From contig OY757015.1 of the NCBI GenBank assembly GCA_963580285.1, forward strand, positions 147,496,082 through 147,560,081: 64,000 bases of DNA. The letters are read 5' to 3'. The stretch is from Lucinisca nassula. Its lineage: Eukaryota; Mollusca; Bivalvia; Lucinida; Lucinidae. Shown in pieces: positions 33,935-46,400 of this stretch; positions within the stretch are counted from its first letter, which is position 1, and the number at the start of each line of letters is the position of its first letter. The notes below the pieces were generated by a model that was given only the letters and a program-made list of their open reading frames with translations, was not told the DNA's origin and searched no databases. Position numbers and translations under genes: made by a program.

Positions 33935-34066
33935 GAATGTCATAGGGTATAGGTATATAGCACACTTGTACTGCCTTGAGGTACAAGCCGGCTTTTATAG
34001 CGACACGGTAGAGTGTTGGCCTGTCAATCTGAGGGACCGGGTTCGATCCCCGGCCGGGTAAAGGTG
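33935..34066 (+). repeat. tRNA-type SINE G, uninterrupted copy
   Basis: GTCATAGGGTATAGGTATAT, GAGGTACAAGCCGGC, then the tRNA-like part GCGACACGGTAGAGTG with the perfect B box GGTTCGATCCC near 34039. Uninterrupted relative of the copy split by H6. Confidence 0.75.
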
Positions 34067-34099
34067 ATAGGATTTTTTTCACCTATTACCGTACATTTA

Positions 34100-34218
34100 T
34101 TTGGAAAATACATGCAGCCGAACTTTTTGCAAGAAGTGTAGGCCCTGCATCAGATCTGGGCCTGCACTGTTTGCCAGGGTACCCGTTTTGGGGTTTCTGG
34201 TACAAAATGGCTTACAGT
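34100..34218 (+). mobile_element. TTAA MITE family 2, right half of a split copy
   Basis: GCAGCCGAACTTT, AAGTGTAGGCCCTGCATCAG and GCCAGGGTACCCGTTTTGGG match the right half of 42357-42577. The closing TTAA is altered (GGCTTA). Confidence 0.8.
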
Positions 34219-34281
34219 GATTAGGAGTCTGTGCTGAATGTGCCTAACCACTGAAATGTATTTTTGTGTTTACAGTAAAAG

Positions 34282-34423
34282 ATGCCAGTCATAAGGTACT
34301 ACAGAAGCCCAGGCCTGACTACAGGGACTGAAGGTCGTGTAACCAAGAAGATACAGTCTATTGCTGGTCCGTCATTCTCCAGCCTGGCCACAGAGCTGTG
34401 TTATTATGTTGAAACACAATCTG
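34282..34423 (+). CDS. PFAS: PFAS coding exon 1
   Basis: Residues 1-47. The acceptor TTTACAG ends at 34275, so the exon also carries six 5' UTR bases (34276-34281). Donor G|GTAATT. Ends in phase 1. Contains the conserved ATELCY block. Confidence 0.93.
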
Positions 34424-37400
34424 GTAATTTCACTAATTTGTGCATTAGAAAGCAAACGTCGGCTTAGTAGGGCTATAGTTAGTCCAGTAGAAATACGCCA
34501 TAATGTCTTTTTTATTGTAATGATCCTAAGCAAACAGTGCAGACCCTGATCAGACTGCTCCTGAAGGAGCAGGCTGATCAGGGTCTACACTGTTTGCCAT
34601 TCCATTTGCTCCTTTTGGACCCATTGCAGGAAAGTGAAAAAAAAAGTTAAGCACTTCAGGAAAATTACAGCAAGTCCTCAAGGTGTCCGAATTTTTAGGA
34701 TTTTTAAGGTAACATTGTTCAGACTCACTGTTGCTGGTGTTCAAAGCAAAAATCATGTCAGTTGAACTGTCATATAATATGAAAAAAAATGTATAGATTG
34801 CAAAGAAACATGGCCATTTATGGTCATTTTTTTATATGCCCGTGTTGAAAAAACAACAGACATTATGAAATATTTTAATGAAACTTTGTTGGAATGTGTA
34901 TAATAATGGGGCAAATGTTTTGTGTACTTGTCATATTGCCTCTGTGAGGCAATTCAAACTAGTACCCACAACATATTTTTATATGGAGAAATAAAAAAAG
35001 AAGCCATATGATCAGAATCTACACTGTTTGTCATTCAGTTTGCGAATTTGAATGAAGAATGAATGCATTCAAGTAATTTGATTGGCTGACAGTCAGAAAT
35101 GGGTGTGGTTTAATTAATTTATGCAGCAGTATAAGGGTTAATGTAGGAAAATAAGAAAATTTATTCCCAAACTAACCAAAGTCCTGCTTTCCGGGAGCTT
35201 TGTAGTACCTAATAAATGACACTCATAGCTCCAGATAAGCCATTTTGAATCTGAAAAGTACTGATATTATATGTTGTGGGTACCCATTAGAAGCGCCTCA
35301 CCGAGCCGCTTCTAACGAGTACCCACAACATACGTTTTCGTGTAAGTAAGAAAAATAGTATGTGGGAACCCCTTCTTAATTGGGGCTATGGACACAGGTA
35401 CGTTTTATTGTCACACCTGCTTTAGGCTTACAAGCATGCAAGTTACCATCTTACCATCTGTCAACATTTTACCCTTGGTGTCTTCTTAACACAACACCTC
35501 ATACAGTTTTGTACCAGTCGTTTTCAAGCTTTGCATGTGCTTTCTTCATGGTATAAGAATGTGTATACAGACTGTACACTGTACATGGTTTGGATATAAT
35601 TCTTGGATCAGTTTTTGTCACTTTATTCACATTGTGAACACAGTGTGCAACATTAACTTCACCGAAATTCAGTCTATTTATGTTTCAGGTCTCTTGGGAG
35701 ATGATGACAAGAAACTAAGATGGATTTTAACAACACCATTCCAAGAATCTGGGATTTCTACAGACACATTTCTTAAGTGTAGTGATGAAACTAAGACTGT
35801 TCTTGTTGAAATAGGACCAAGGTAACGCCGGCTCAAACACTGTTGTGGCCATGAAAATTAGTTGAGTGAGTGCTTTGAGTTTTAAGTCTCACCAACAGCT
35901 AAGGTCATATGGAGATGGGACCACGGTTTAAAGACTCATCAGACAGTTTGGAGAAGCCCTGGGTCGATCCTGTGATCCCTGGTTTACAAGGCTAGTAGCA
36001 GAACCACTACACCACGCAGGCTTCTAAAAAAAAAATTAGTTGAAGTTAGCACTAGTTGGTTCCAGTGAAAGTTAAGGATAGTATCTGATTAGCAGGATTA
36101 ATGTGGGTGATTAATGAATATTCTTAAATATATGGTTTAATTTGTGTATTCTTTTTTGACCCCCGGGCACCGCCCCTGGGGGTGGGATCAAAATCCCAAA
36201 AGTGTCATGTACTCTCCAGACCAAAGATCTATCAGTTATCAGTTCCAAAGGTTTCAAGTTTCTTTCTCTAACAGTCTAAGAGTAATTATCTGGTAATCAT
36301 TATGAAGAGATGGAGGATGATCTCTGGTGTCCTCCACATTGACCCGAAAAAAGGTGTCTACTCTTAACCCAGATCCTGCTGAATATTCAATTTAGCCACA
36401 CCCATTTCTGACTTTGAACCAATCAGATTACTTGATGTAATTTATTCCTACAAATTCACAAACTGAATGTCAAACAGTGTAGATCCTGATCAGATGGCTT
36501 CGTCAGAAGCCACCTGATCTGGATCTGCACTGTTTTCAAAGACAGGGGTTGTCATGAACAGCAGAATAAGGGTTAAAGGAAAGAATTTGCTCTTCAGGAG
36601 ACAATAAACAAATGTGAAAACCTTCCTTGATTTTTTTTTCAGGTTAAATTTTTCAACACCTTTATCTACAAATGCTGTTTCCATCTGCAAATCAATTGGA
36701 CTTGGGCACATAACTAGAATAGAAATATCAGTCAGGTACCAGATCAGTTTCTTTGACAGCAAACCTCCAAGTGACATAGAAGATAGACTAGTTCACAGTC
36801 TACATGATAGAATGACTCAGTGTAGATATCTAGAACCAGTCCAGAGTTTTGAGTTACAGAAGCAGCCTGAGCCTCTCTATGATGTTGATGTTATGGGAGA
36901 AGGAAGAGGAGCTCTGGAAAAAGCTAACAGAGAACTGGGTAGGAGAATTATAATGTCACAGTCAACCCTCCTTATACCGACATCGGTTATAACGAAAAAA
37001 CTCTTTATAATGACAGTTTCAAAGAAATGGATCCATAGCTCAAGGCTTAGCTTTGGTTCCGATCGGTGAAGGCTTCCTTGGGGTTGGAAATGCTCAGTTC
37101 GATTCTAGAGTCATGAAAGATTCTTGTAATCCAATACTCCAAGAAACAAATGCTATAGATATTTGTTTCCTGAAATAATTAAGGGGAAAAGTCATACTCC
37201 TGACTGGGATTCTTTATAATGACAAATTCCTAATAACGACAAACTATAGGTGAACAAATAGTGTCATTATGATGAGAGTTCTCTGTATCACAGGTTTTGG
37301 GCCTCCTGGCATGTACAAGAAATGAAAAAAGAAAGAAAAAATACAAGATTGCCATCTAACAGCAGAGGATTAATAAGGATAAAATATAATTTTCCATATT

Positions 37401-40400
37401 CCTTGTTAAAACCTGTTAACATAAGGTTAACGAGTTCGTGAAATGAACATCCCCCTGTTAACCACACTTTATAGAGAGAAAAGTGGGGTTTATGTGGGTA
37501 TTCTTTTCTTTTTCTGTGCACAGAAATGCATATTGCACGACCTGCAGAAAAGGCGACCGACTGAAGTCGGTTGATTTCTAAGAGTGCCCTAAAATCACCG
37601 TGTCAGTCTGTCAGTCTGTCTGTCCGTCCGTAACCCGTTTGTGAAAATTGGTGATAGTGACTAACCGCTTGGAATATTTAAACAATTTTTGGCATACTGA
37701 TAGATATCAATGAGATCTAACCAATGAACTTGCCAAATATTACATTCCATTTAGTATAGCCTCGCCGAGGCGAAAAATGTGAAAATTTTCAAACTGCTTC
37801 TCCTCAGAAACAGTTGGGCCGATTGAAGCCAAATTCCATATGGAGCCTCTATGGGATGGAGGAAACCAAAATTTGCTCATAGGGTCCAGGTCACATGACC
37901 TAAATGGCCGCCAAGCCATATATGGTCTGTCTGTCTGTCCGTCCGTAACCGGTTTGTGAAAATGGGTGATAGTGACTTAACCGCTTGGAATATTTAAACA
38001 ATTTTTGGCATAATGATAGATATCAATGAGATCTAACGAATGAATTTGCGAAATATTACATTCCATTTAGTATAGCCTCGCCGAGGCGAAAAATGTGAAA
38101 ATTTTCGAACTGCTTCTCCTCGGAAACCGTTGGGCCGATTTAAGTCAAATTTCATATCGAGCCTCTATTGGATGGGGGAAACCAAAATTTGCTCATGGGG
38201 TCCAGGTCACATGACTAAAATGGCTGCTAAGCCATATATGGTAAAAACCCTTCAAAAATAGTCTTCTCAAGAACCACTGGGCAGATTTCCACTAAACTTG
38301 ATAAATAGCATCTGGGACGTAGGCCCATCATAAATTGCTAAAATGGTGACCCTGGGTTGACATTGACCTTCTTTGTGCCTAGGTCAAACTTTGACACATA
38401 TGCTTTTGTATTGAAAAAGTGAGAATGCATTTTATCCTGCAAACGATTCAGAATACAGTACTAAAGTATAAGATATATTTTTGCTCCTTACGATAAGGCG
38501 CATTTATTGGGGGAACAGTTTAAGGTCCCGGTCACATGACCAAAATGGCCGCCATACCCATATATGGTAACACTCATAAAGCTAAAGCATCTGGCGGGTC
38601 GTGCACTTCAGCTGAAGCACTGGTTATGGGTAATTGTTAAAAGCATCTCATAGAGGCAGTTCTAATGAGCACACACAATATAAGGACTAGAAATAAATAA
38701 AAATACTGAGCATTTTCATCTAAAAATGCTACTTAGAGAAATAAGAAAAATGCCTTTTATGCATACTGGTGTAATATCATAATGGAATTGGCTTATTGAG
38801 GCAATTCCAGAAAGTTCCAATACCATTATGAGCCAGTGCATGACAAAATCTACAAGAAGGCTTGAGCAACCAGCGAAGACTCGGATCAGCCTGTGCATTC
38901 ATGCAGTCTGATCAGTCTTCGCTGATCGCATGTACCTACTTTAGGCTACTATTTATACCAAGAGACATAAGCAAAAGGTCTTGTCAGAGTGGATGGGTGC
39001 CCAGGTCGATTTGAGTCTCTGCTGGTCGCACCGGTCTTATTGTAGGTTTTGTCATGCGCAGGCTCATACGTTTTTGTGGATGAATAGAAATTGACATCTG
39101 AATATTATGCTCATTACTTCTCGGGCTCCTTAGTTGGTGCTATGAATACCTAGAAAATCCTATAATTCACACACCTTGAGGACTTAATGTAATTCTTCTA
39201 AAATTTTAACAAGTTTGTGAGAGCAAGGGGCCCAAAAAGTGATGACGGAATGGCAAACAGTGTAGACCCTGATCAGACTGCTCCTGAAGGATTAGTGTGA
39301 TCTGGACCTGCACTGTTTGCGTAGACCTGTATGCCCAATACTTAAGATCATTACGGAGTTTGCTTGTATGCTTTATTTCACAGATAGTTTCAATCGCAAA
39401 TAAAAGCTAAATTAACAAAAAAGGACTGGGGTCCTCGAGAAATGTACAGCTGTTCAGATGTCTTATAAATGTTATGTAACAGATGTGTGTGTAATCCATA
39501 TTTGACAGACAATAAGAATGATTGATTGTGTTGGGTTTTAACAAGCTGTCAACCATTGTGACTCATTTTGTGATGTTTCCAAAAGAAAGGGAGATAAAGA
39601 GATTGGAGAAGCAGGCCTTATCTGCTTAAAGAATAGCCAGCCATGCCTAAGAATAAGACACCCCAGTGACATACGAATCATGAACACCTTGGCTGCACCC
39701 AACCATTCCTATATCTGATAGTATAGAATGCAAGTCCATTTTGAATTTAAGGGGTGTCTGTTTTGTTTTTCTGGTAAGCTTTGTGGTATCTTTCTATATG
39801 TATAAAATATAGGTATGTGAATACACATAGTATTCCCACCCCGCCCATAGGGGTTTGAAGAAATATATGGGCTGCATGATGCTTCCACGCAGAGCTGAAT
39901 CCGGCCCGCACACTAGTACTGGTAAACCGCTTAGAGGATCTAAGCCTGTCCAGGAACCGCGGTGCGAGGCGGACCGTCCATGCTAATAAACCCTATTGGT
40001 TTCATTGGGCGACAGGGCTTGAGAAGTCATTTCATCTCAATGTCGGGTAAAAGTCCCACAAAATTGGAAGCAACGTCTCCAAAATGACCTTTACAGTGTT
40101 GACGGGGACGTTAAACCTCAAACCAACCAACCAACCAACACATAGTATTCATTTCATGAGAACTGTTTCAAAATTCATATCATCATCATAACGGAATTTT
40201 GATTAATTAGCATGGGCAGTGGCAACATCCACATAAGTGGGCCCCCTTCCAGGTAGCTGGCTTGTGTGCTCATGGCAGATCTCACACCAGATCTCTAGGT
40301 ATGTCTATCATGAGGGTCAATAGCCGAGAGCTTCAATTGTCTGCAGTCTCTGTCAGCTGCTTCCAAGTCATTGTGGTCCTGCCAGGCATATGTTTTTCAT

Positions 40401-43400
40401 CCATCTGTATGCCGGAGGCTGTCTTTACTGCACCCTTGGAAAGTGTTCAGGATGAGGTCCAGGTCGTCAATGCCAAGCCGCACAAGTAGCTCACTGGATC
40501 TGATCGTGACAGTCTTGTGGCTTGATATTGCAGATCTGTCTGATCATTGCCCTGTCATTCCACTGCAGATGTTCGAACGTTGGTTTTCAGAATGGCCGAG
40601 GCATGGAGCATTGGGCTTCGAACACAGCCACTTGGCTTGAATGAGAGGTGGCGGAAAGCAGCTTCTTGAACTTAGTAACTGTATTCTACATGGTTATCTG
40701 GAGCTAAGGGAACCTTCACTAGGGACTTAAAAGTCAGTTTTGAATCGGGCATGGTATAAAATAATCCATTGGTGTTTGAGTCATTGAAGTTTCATTTTAG
40801 ATGTACCATTCGGACAGACAGGCATGAGCAAACAGTGTAGACCCAGATGAGATGCTGCATTCTGCGGCAACTCATCAGGGTCTCCACTGTTTGCCACCCA
40901 CATTCTGCTATTCTTAGACACATCATGTAGTAAAAAAAATTGTACTTGTTCAGTTTTTAGAAAAGGCATGGTAATCAGTTGCGGTGTCTGAATACTTAGG
41001 GTAAGCATGATACTCATAACTTGCAGGTTTAGCCTTTGACGACTGGGATCTGGACTTTTACACCAAACTGTTCCAGGAAAAAATCAGAAGAAATCCAACC
41101 AGTGTGGAATGTTTTGACCTGGCACAGTCTAACAGGTACAGATACTGAGCAACTAACTCGTGGGCCAGGCCAGTTGTTCGAAACTAACATCTTTTGTTTG
41201 ATTTGAGGTTTAACATCTCCGTCAACACTGTATAGGTCATTTTGGAGATGTTGCTTCCAATTTTGTGGGACTTTTACCCGTCATTGAGATGAAATGACAT
41301 CTCAAACCCAGACGCCCAATGAAACCAATAGGGTTATAAGCATGGACGGTCCAACTCCTACCCCTTTGCCTGGGCAGGCTTAGATCCTGTAAGCTTTTTT
41401 ACCAGTACTCGTGTGTGTGCATGGAAGCATCATGCAGCCCATCTGTTTTTTCACGCCCCGATGGGTGGGGGCTACATTAGTTAACATATTAAAACTTTGA
41501 TCATTGAATATATATGTCAAAAACGTTTTTAGTAACATTTTGGCAGAAAAAATGTGAGCAGCTTTTGCAAATGCAAAAGCTGCTCACATTTGTTCAGCAA
41601 AAATACCACCATTTTAGATATTTTGCATACCAGAAAAGTTCATGTTTTGACCACTAACAAGCTCGTTAAGCTAACATGACCACTAACAAGCTCGTTAAGC
41701 TAACAATACTTTGAACAACTGGGCCCAGGTGTGTCTCATAACTCACTTAATACGAGAATCTCAAAATTGAGACACTGGTCAACAGTGCAGACCCAGATCA
41801 GAAGGTCCTGATCAGCAGTCTGATATGGGCCTTCACTGTTTGCTATGCTATATTATGCATTGCAAAAAGATTTAGCAAAACAGCCAGACAGCTGGGAAAC
41901 TTTTCGGCTTACATACGCTAATCACGATTCTCCCAAATTGCGTCAAAACGTCCAAGAAAATTGACCAATTAGAAGTTGCTCATACATATTCCTGCATGTT
42001 TTTGAGTGCCCAGTCTGAGCATTTGCACGATTGGGGTTTGGGGTTCACTTTGTTTTAATGTATGCAAAATTTACTGCCTAAGCTTCTTTCAGCATACTGT
42101 GGATGCACAGATCAGGTTGTGCCATCTTTGGGCTCATCTTGTGCTTCCCTTGGAGTGTAGGAGTAATGGTGCTGTGGCTTGTAGTGTTGCAGTGATGTTT
42201 TGGTGGGATAAACGTTGCAACATCATGACGTAATGTCCATGATGACCTCATGCCAATGTTGTGTACAAGTTCAAAATTATGGATCAGTGAAAATGTAGTT
42301 TACTTCAAAGTACATGTTTTTCGTGATAAAGGCCTCTGGCCTAAATATTGAATTAACCCTTTTTGTACCAAATGGAATCTTCCTCCTTATTTATAGCAGG
42401 AGTCCATTTCAAAATTTAGGGGTGTCAGGTTGTGTTTTCTTCAAAATTCAGTAGGAAAATGGCTGAACTTTCGACAAACAGTGGAGGCCCTGATCAGACG
42501 CCGCGTTCTGCGGCGTCTGATGTGGGCCTCCACTGTTTGCCAGGGTACCCATTTTGGGGTTTCTGGTACTAAATGGGTTAAGAGTAATTTGAAAATACAA
42601 ATGAAGATTCTGTAAATTAATACATTCTGCAACACAAGAGTAAAATTGTTAGGCCTTTCATAACCATATTTATCAAATTGAACAAATGTGTAGACCCATG
42701 TGAGATGCTACAAAACATGACGACTTAACAGGGTTCTCCCTGCTCTCACCAGAGTGTAGTTTATGTTTTCTTGTCCTTTGGGATCATAGATTTCATTCTG
42801 GAATTTTGAAAATATTCGGGGGTCACTGATGAGGCCTAACTGGCCGAAGCTAGCTAGTCTGGCCCAGAAATACTTGTACACTCCAAAGTTTTCTGTTCTG
42901 TGGTGTGTTCTTTGCTTCCAATGGATAACCCTTTTATAGAATATATTAAACTTTTTGCCACTTATTCAGCTACTTGTGGACAATATTGGGTAGATTATTG
43001 TGCTTATTCTAATTTTAGAAAAGGATGATAAGGATTTTCGGTGTCTAAATACTTAAATATGGTAGGTTGCAAATTTCATCAGTTTATGCAACAGACCACC
43101 CTAGGTTACTGTTGACCTGCTTTCTCTCAAATATACACAATATGATGTTTTCATAATACCTCCTGTTTCATCTCTTTAATTGTTATATACATGTACACTA
43201 CAACCACTTATAAACACTGTTCATTATATCACAATTTTTGATAATTCAGGGGTTAAAGATGGAGCCCAAGAATATATAGATTATGCCAGAAAATGACATT
43301 AAATGGTCATGTTTCTATTTAAAATAGAACAGTTGTTTTACTAAACATGGTTTCTGCTTTGAACCCTAATAATAATGTTATAAAGAGGTTGTGTTGTTAT

Positions 43401-46400
43401 TTCTTTAGCTGGCCATGGTAGCTGTGTCTGATGCACATCAGACGACTGTGAGTAAGATAACTGCCTTGTCAGCCAGATTCGTTTATGGAGATTGATCGTA
43501 AAATCTTTTCTAAGGTCATTCTGTCCCTTCCTCTGATTCAAGAAGGGCAGTTGTCAGTTTCTGGCAAAATTCTGTGCAGTGTTCTGGTTAACTGCTTCTG
43601 TTTGAGCCTCCCCAGGAAAAGTGTAGATATTGAAAATGACCAGCTCGATATGACCTAAATAGTGATGACTGGGCCTTTAACCTTTGTCCTGCTCTACCAG
43701 GATACATCCTACCTTTGCAAACAGTGTAGATCCTGATCAGATGGCTTCTCAGAAGCCATCTGATCAGGATCTACACTGTTTGTCATTCAGTATGTGAATT
43801 TGAATGGAATAAATAGCACAACTCGTTGATAGGTTGATAGTCTGAAATGGGTCTCTAAAAACTAATTTATTCAGCAGGACACGGGTTAAACTCCAAACAA
43901 ACACATTTTTGCAGTGAGCATTGTCGACACTGGTTTTTCCGAGGTAGACTTATCATTGATGGAGTGGAATATCCAGAGTCATTGTTCAAGATGATTATGG
44001 CAACACAAGATCATACCAATAATAACAACATCATCAAGTTTTCTGACAACAGCAGGTAAGAACCCCCACTCACCCCATCTTACCCCAGACTTGTAACTCT
44101 GTCTGACACAAGCATCTCCCCAAATCTACAGAAATAACAGAATTTTGGCATGCCTACTTTCAGCTTGTTGCGATACAGAAATCCAGTAAGTCCACACACA
44201 CAGCCATATCAGTGTCTTGGTCTGTGTGCTAGGTTCCACAGATGAGTAAAGTGACTGGTGAACACGCTGATCAGTTCAAGACACTGATGAGTCTGGACTT
44301 GTCCCACCTGCCAGTGTGTATCTTTTGTATTCACAGGTTTATATAGTCATTTTAATGTCCCTGCCTTTTTAGCTCACCTGAGCCGAAGGCTCATGTGAGG
44401 TATTAGTATACCACGAGCCGGCGTCCGTCGTCCGTCGTCGTCGTCCGTCGTCCACACTTTCAAAGAAGTATATCTCTGGAACCAGTGGGCCAATCTTGAT
44501 CAAATTTCATGTGAAGCATTATCAGGTAGGGGGAAAGGCTGCATACTGTTTTCGGGCAGATCGGATTAGAACTCTGGTTGCCATGGCAACAAATAGCTCC
44601 CATAGACTTAACATAGGAAAAAGTTTGTCATCACTCTAGCTCCGTCAATTTTTTTCTGATTGTCTTCATTCTTGCAGATAACAAGGACAGGCATGAAATC
44701 TCGATCAAGTTCGATTTTTGGCTGAATCCGATTATTCACTCAGGAGTTACATGCCCTTGAGCGTTAGGAAAAAGCTTGTCATCACTCTAGCTCAGTCAAT
44801 TTTTTTCTGATCGACTTCATTCTTGCAGATAACGAGGACAGGCATGAAATCTTGATCAAGTTCGATTTTGGGCTGAATCGGATTATTCACTCAGGAGTTA
44901 CGTGCCCTTGAGCGTTCAAAAAACTGCCTATTGACTTAACATGGGGAGAATGTTGTCATCACTGTAGCTGCTTCAATTATTTTCATATTGGCTTTATTCT
45001 TGCAGATAACCAGCACAGCCATGAAATCTCGGTCAAGTTCGATAACTGGCAGAATCGGATCATTCACTTAGGAGTTACCTGCCTATGTGTGTTTTTGCAT
45101 TAGGGTTAATGGGAATTTCAAAAATGTATATCTTAAAGACTACTTGGCCAACTTTGATCAAATTTCATGTGTCGCATTATTGGGCACGTGGAAAGGCTTC
45201 ATTAGGTTTTCAGGCAGATCTGAGTGGAACTCTGGTTGCCATGGCAACATCTAGCTCCCATAGACTTCATATAGGAAAAAGCTTGTCATCACTCTAGCTC
45301 CGTCAATTTTTTTCTGATCGACTTCATTCTTGCAGATAACCAGTACAGGCATAAAATCTCGGCCAAGTTCGATTTTGGGCCGAATCAGATAATTCACTCA
45401 AGAGTTACGTCCCCTTGAGCGCCCGAAAAATTGCCTATCGACTTAACATGGGGAAAATGTTGTCATCACTGTAGCTAGTAACGAGGAAAGGCATAAAATC
45501 TCGGTTAAGTTCGATTTTGGGCAGAATCGGAATATTGACCTCAGAGTTACGTGACCTAGAGCGACAAAAAATTTGCCCATAGACTTAATATAGGGAAAAT
45601 GTTGTGACTACGATAGCGACTTGAATTTTTTTCAGATCAGCTTCAAACTTGCAGGTAACGAGGACAGACATAAAATCACGGTTAAGTTCGATTTTGGGCC
45701 GAATCGGATTATTTGCCATGGAGTTACCTGCCCTTGAGCATGAAAAAATACGTTGTGACCACGATAGCAACTTTATTTTTATTCAGATCAGCTTCAAACT
45801 TGCAGGTAACGAGGACAGGCATAAAATCCCGGTTAAGTTCGATTTTGGGCCAAATCGGAATATTGACCTCGGAGTTACGTGACCTTGAGCGACAAAAAAT
45901 TTGCCCATAGACTTAATATAGGGAAAATGTTGTGACTACGATAGCGACTTGAATTTTTTTCAGATCAGCTTCAAACTTGCAGGTAACAAGGACAGGCATA
46001 AAATCTCGGTTAAGTTCAATTTTGGGCCGAATCGGAATATTGACCTCGGAGTTACGTGACCTTGAGCGACAAAAAATTTGCCCATAGACTTAATTAGGGA
46101 AAATGTTGCGACTAGGATAGCGACTTGAATTTTTTTCAGATCAGCTTCAAACTTGCAGGTAACGAGGACAGACATAAAATCTCGGTTAAGTTCGATTTTG
46201 GGCCGAATCGGAATATTTGCCTTGGAGTGACCTGACCTTGAGCATAAAAAAATACGTTGTGACCACGATAGCAACTTTATTTTTATTCAGATCAGCTTCA
46301 AACTTGCAGGTAACGTGGACAGGCATAAAATCTCAGTTAAGTTCGAATCTGAATATTGACCTCGGAGTTACATGACCTTGAGCGACAAAAAAATTGCCCA

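Noticed and set aside
34282..34467. Reading PFAS exon 1 through to the stop at 34467
   Set aside because: The residues after GTAATT at 34424 lose similarity and the downstream exon continues in matching phase, so the splice donor at 34424 is preferred.
37288..37521. Minus-strand open frame with HKPHFSLYKVWLTGG
   Set aside because: Relatives of this stretch (CGTGAAATGAACATCCCCC, AACCACACTTTATAGAGAG) recur at 50835-50890 and 48345-48395, so it is a repeat fragment.
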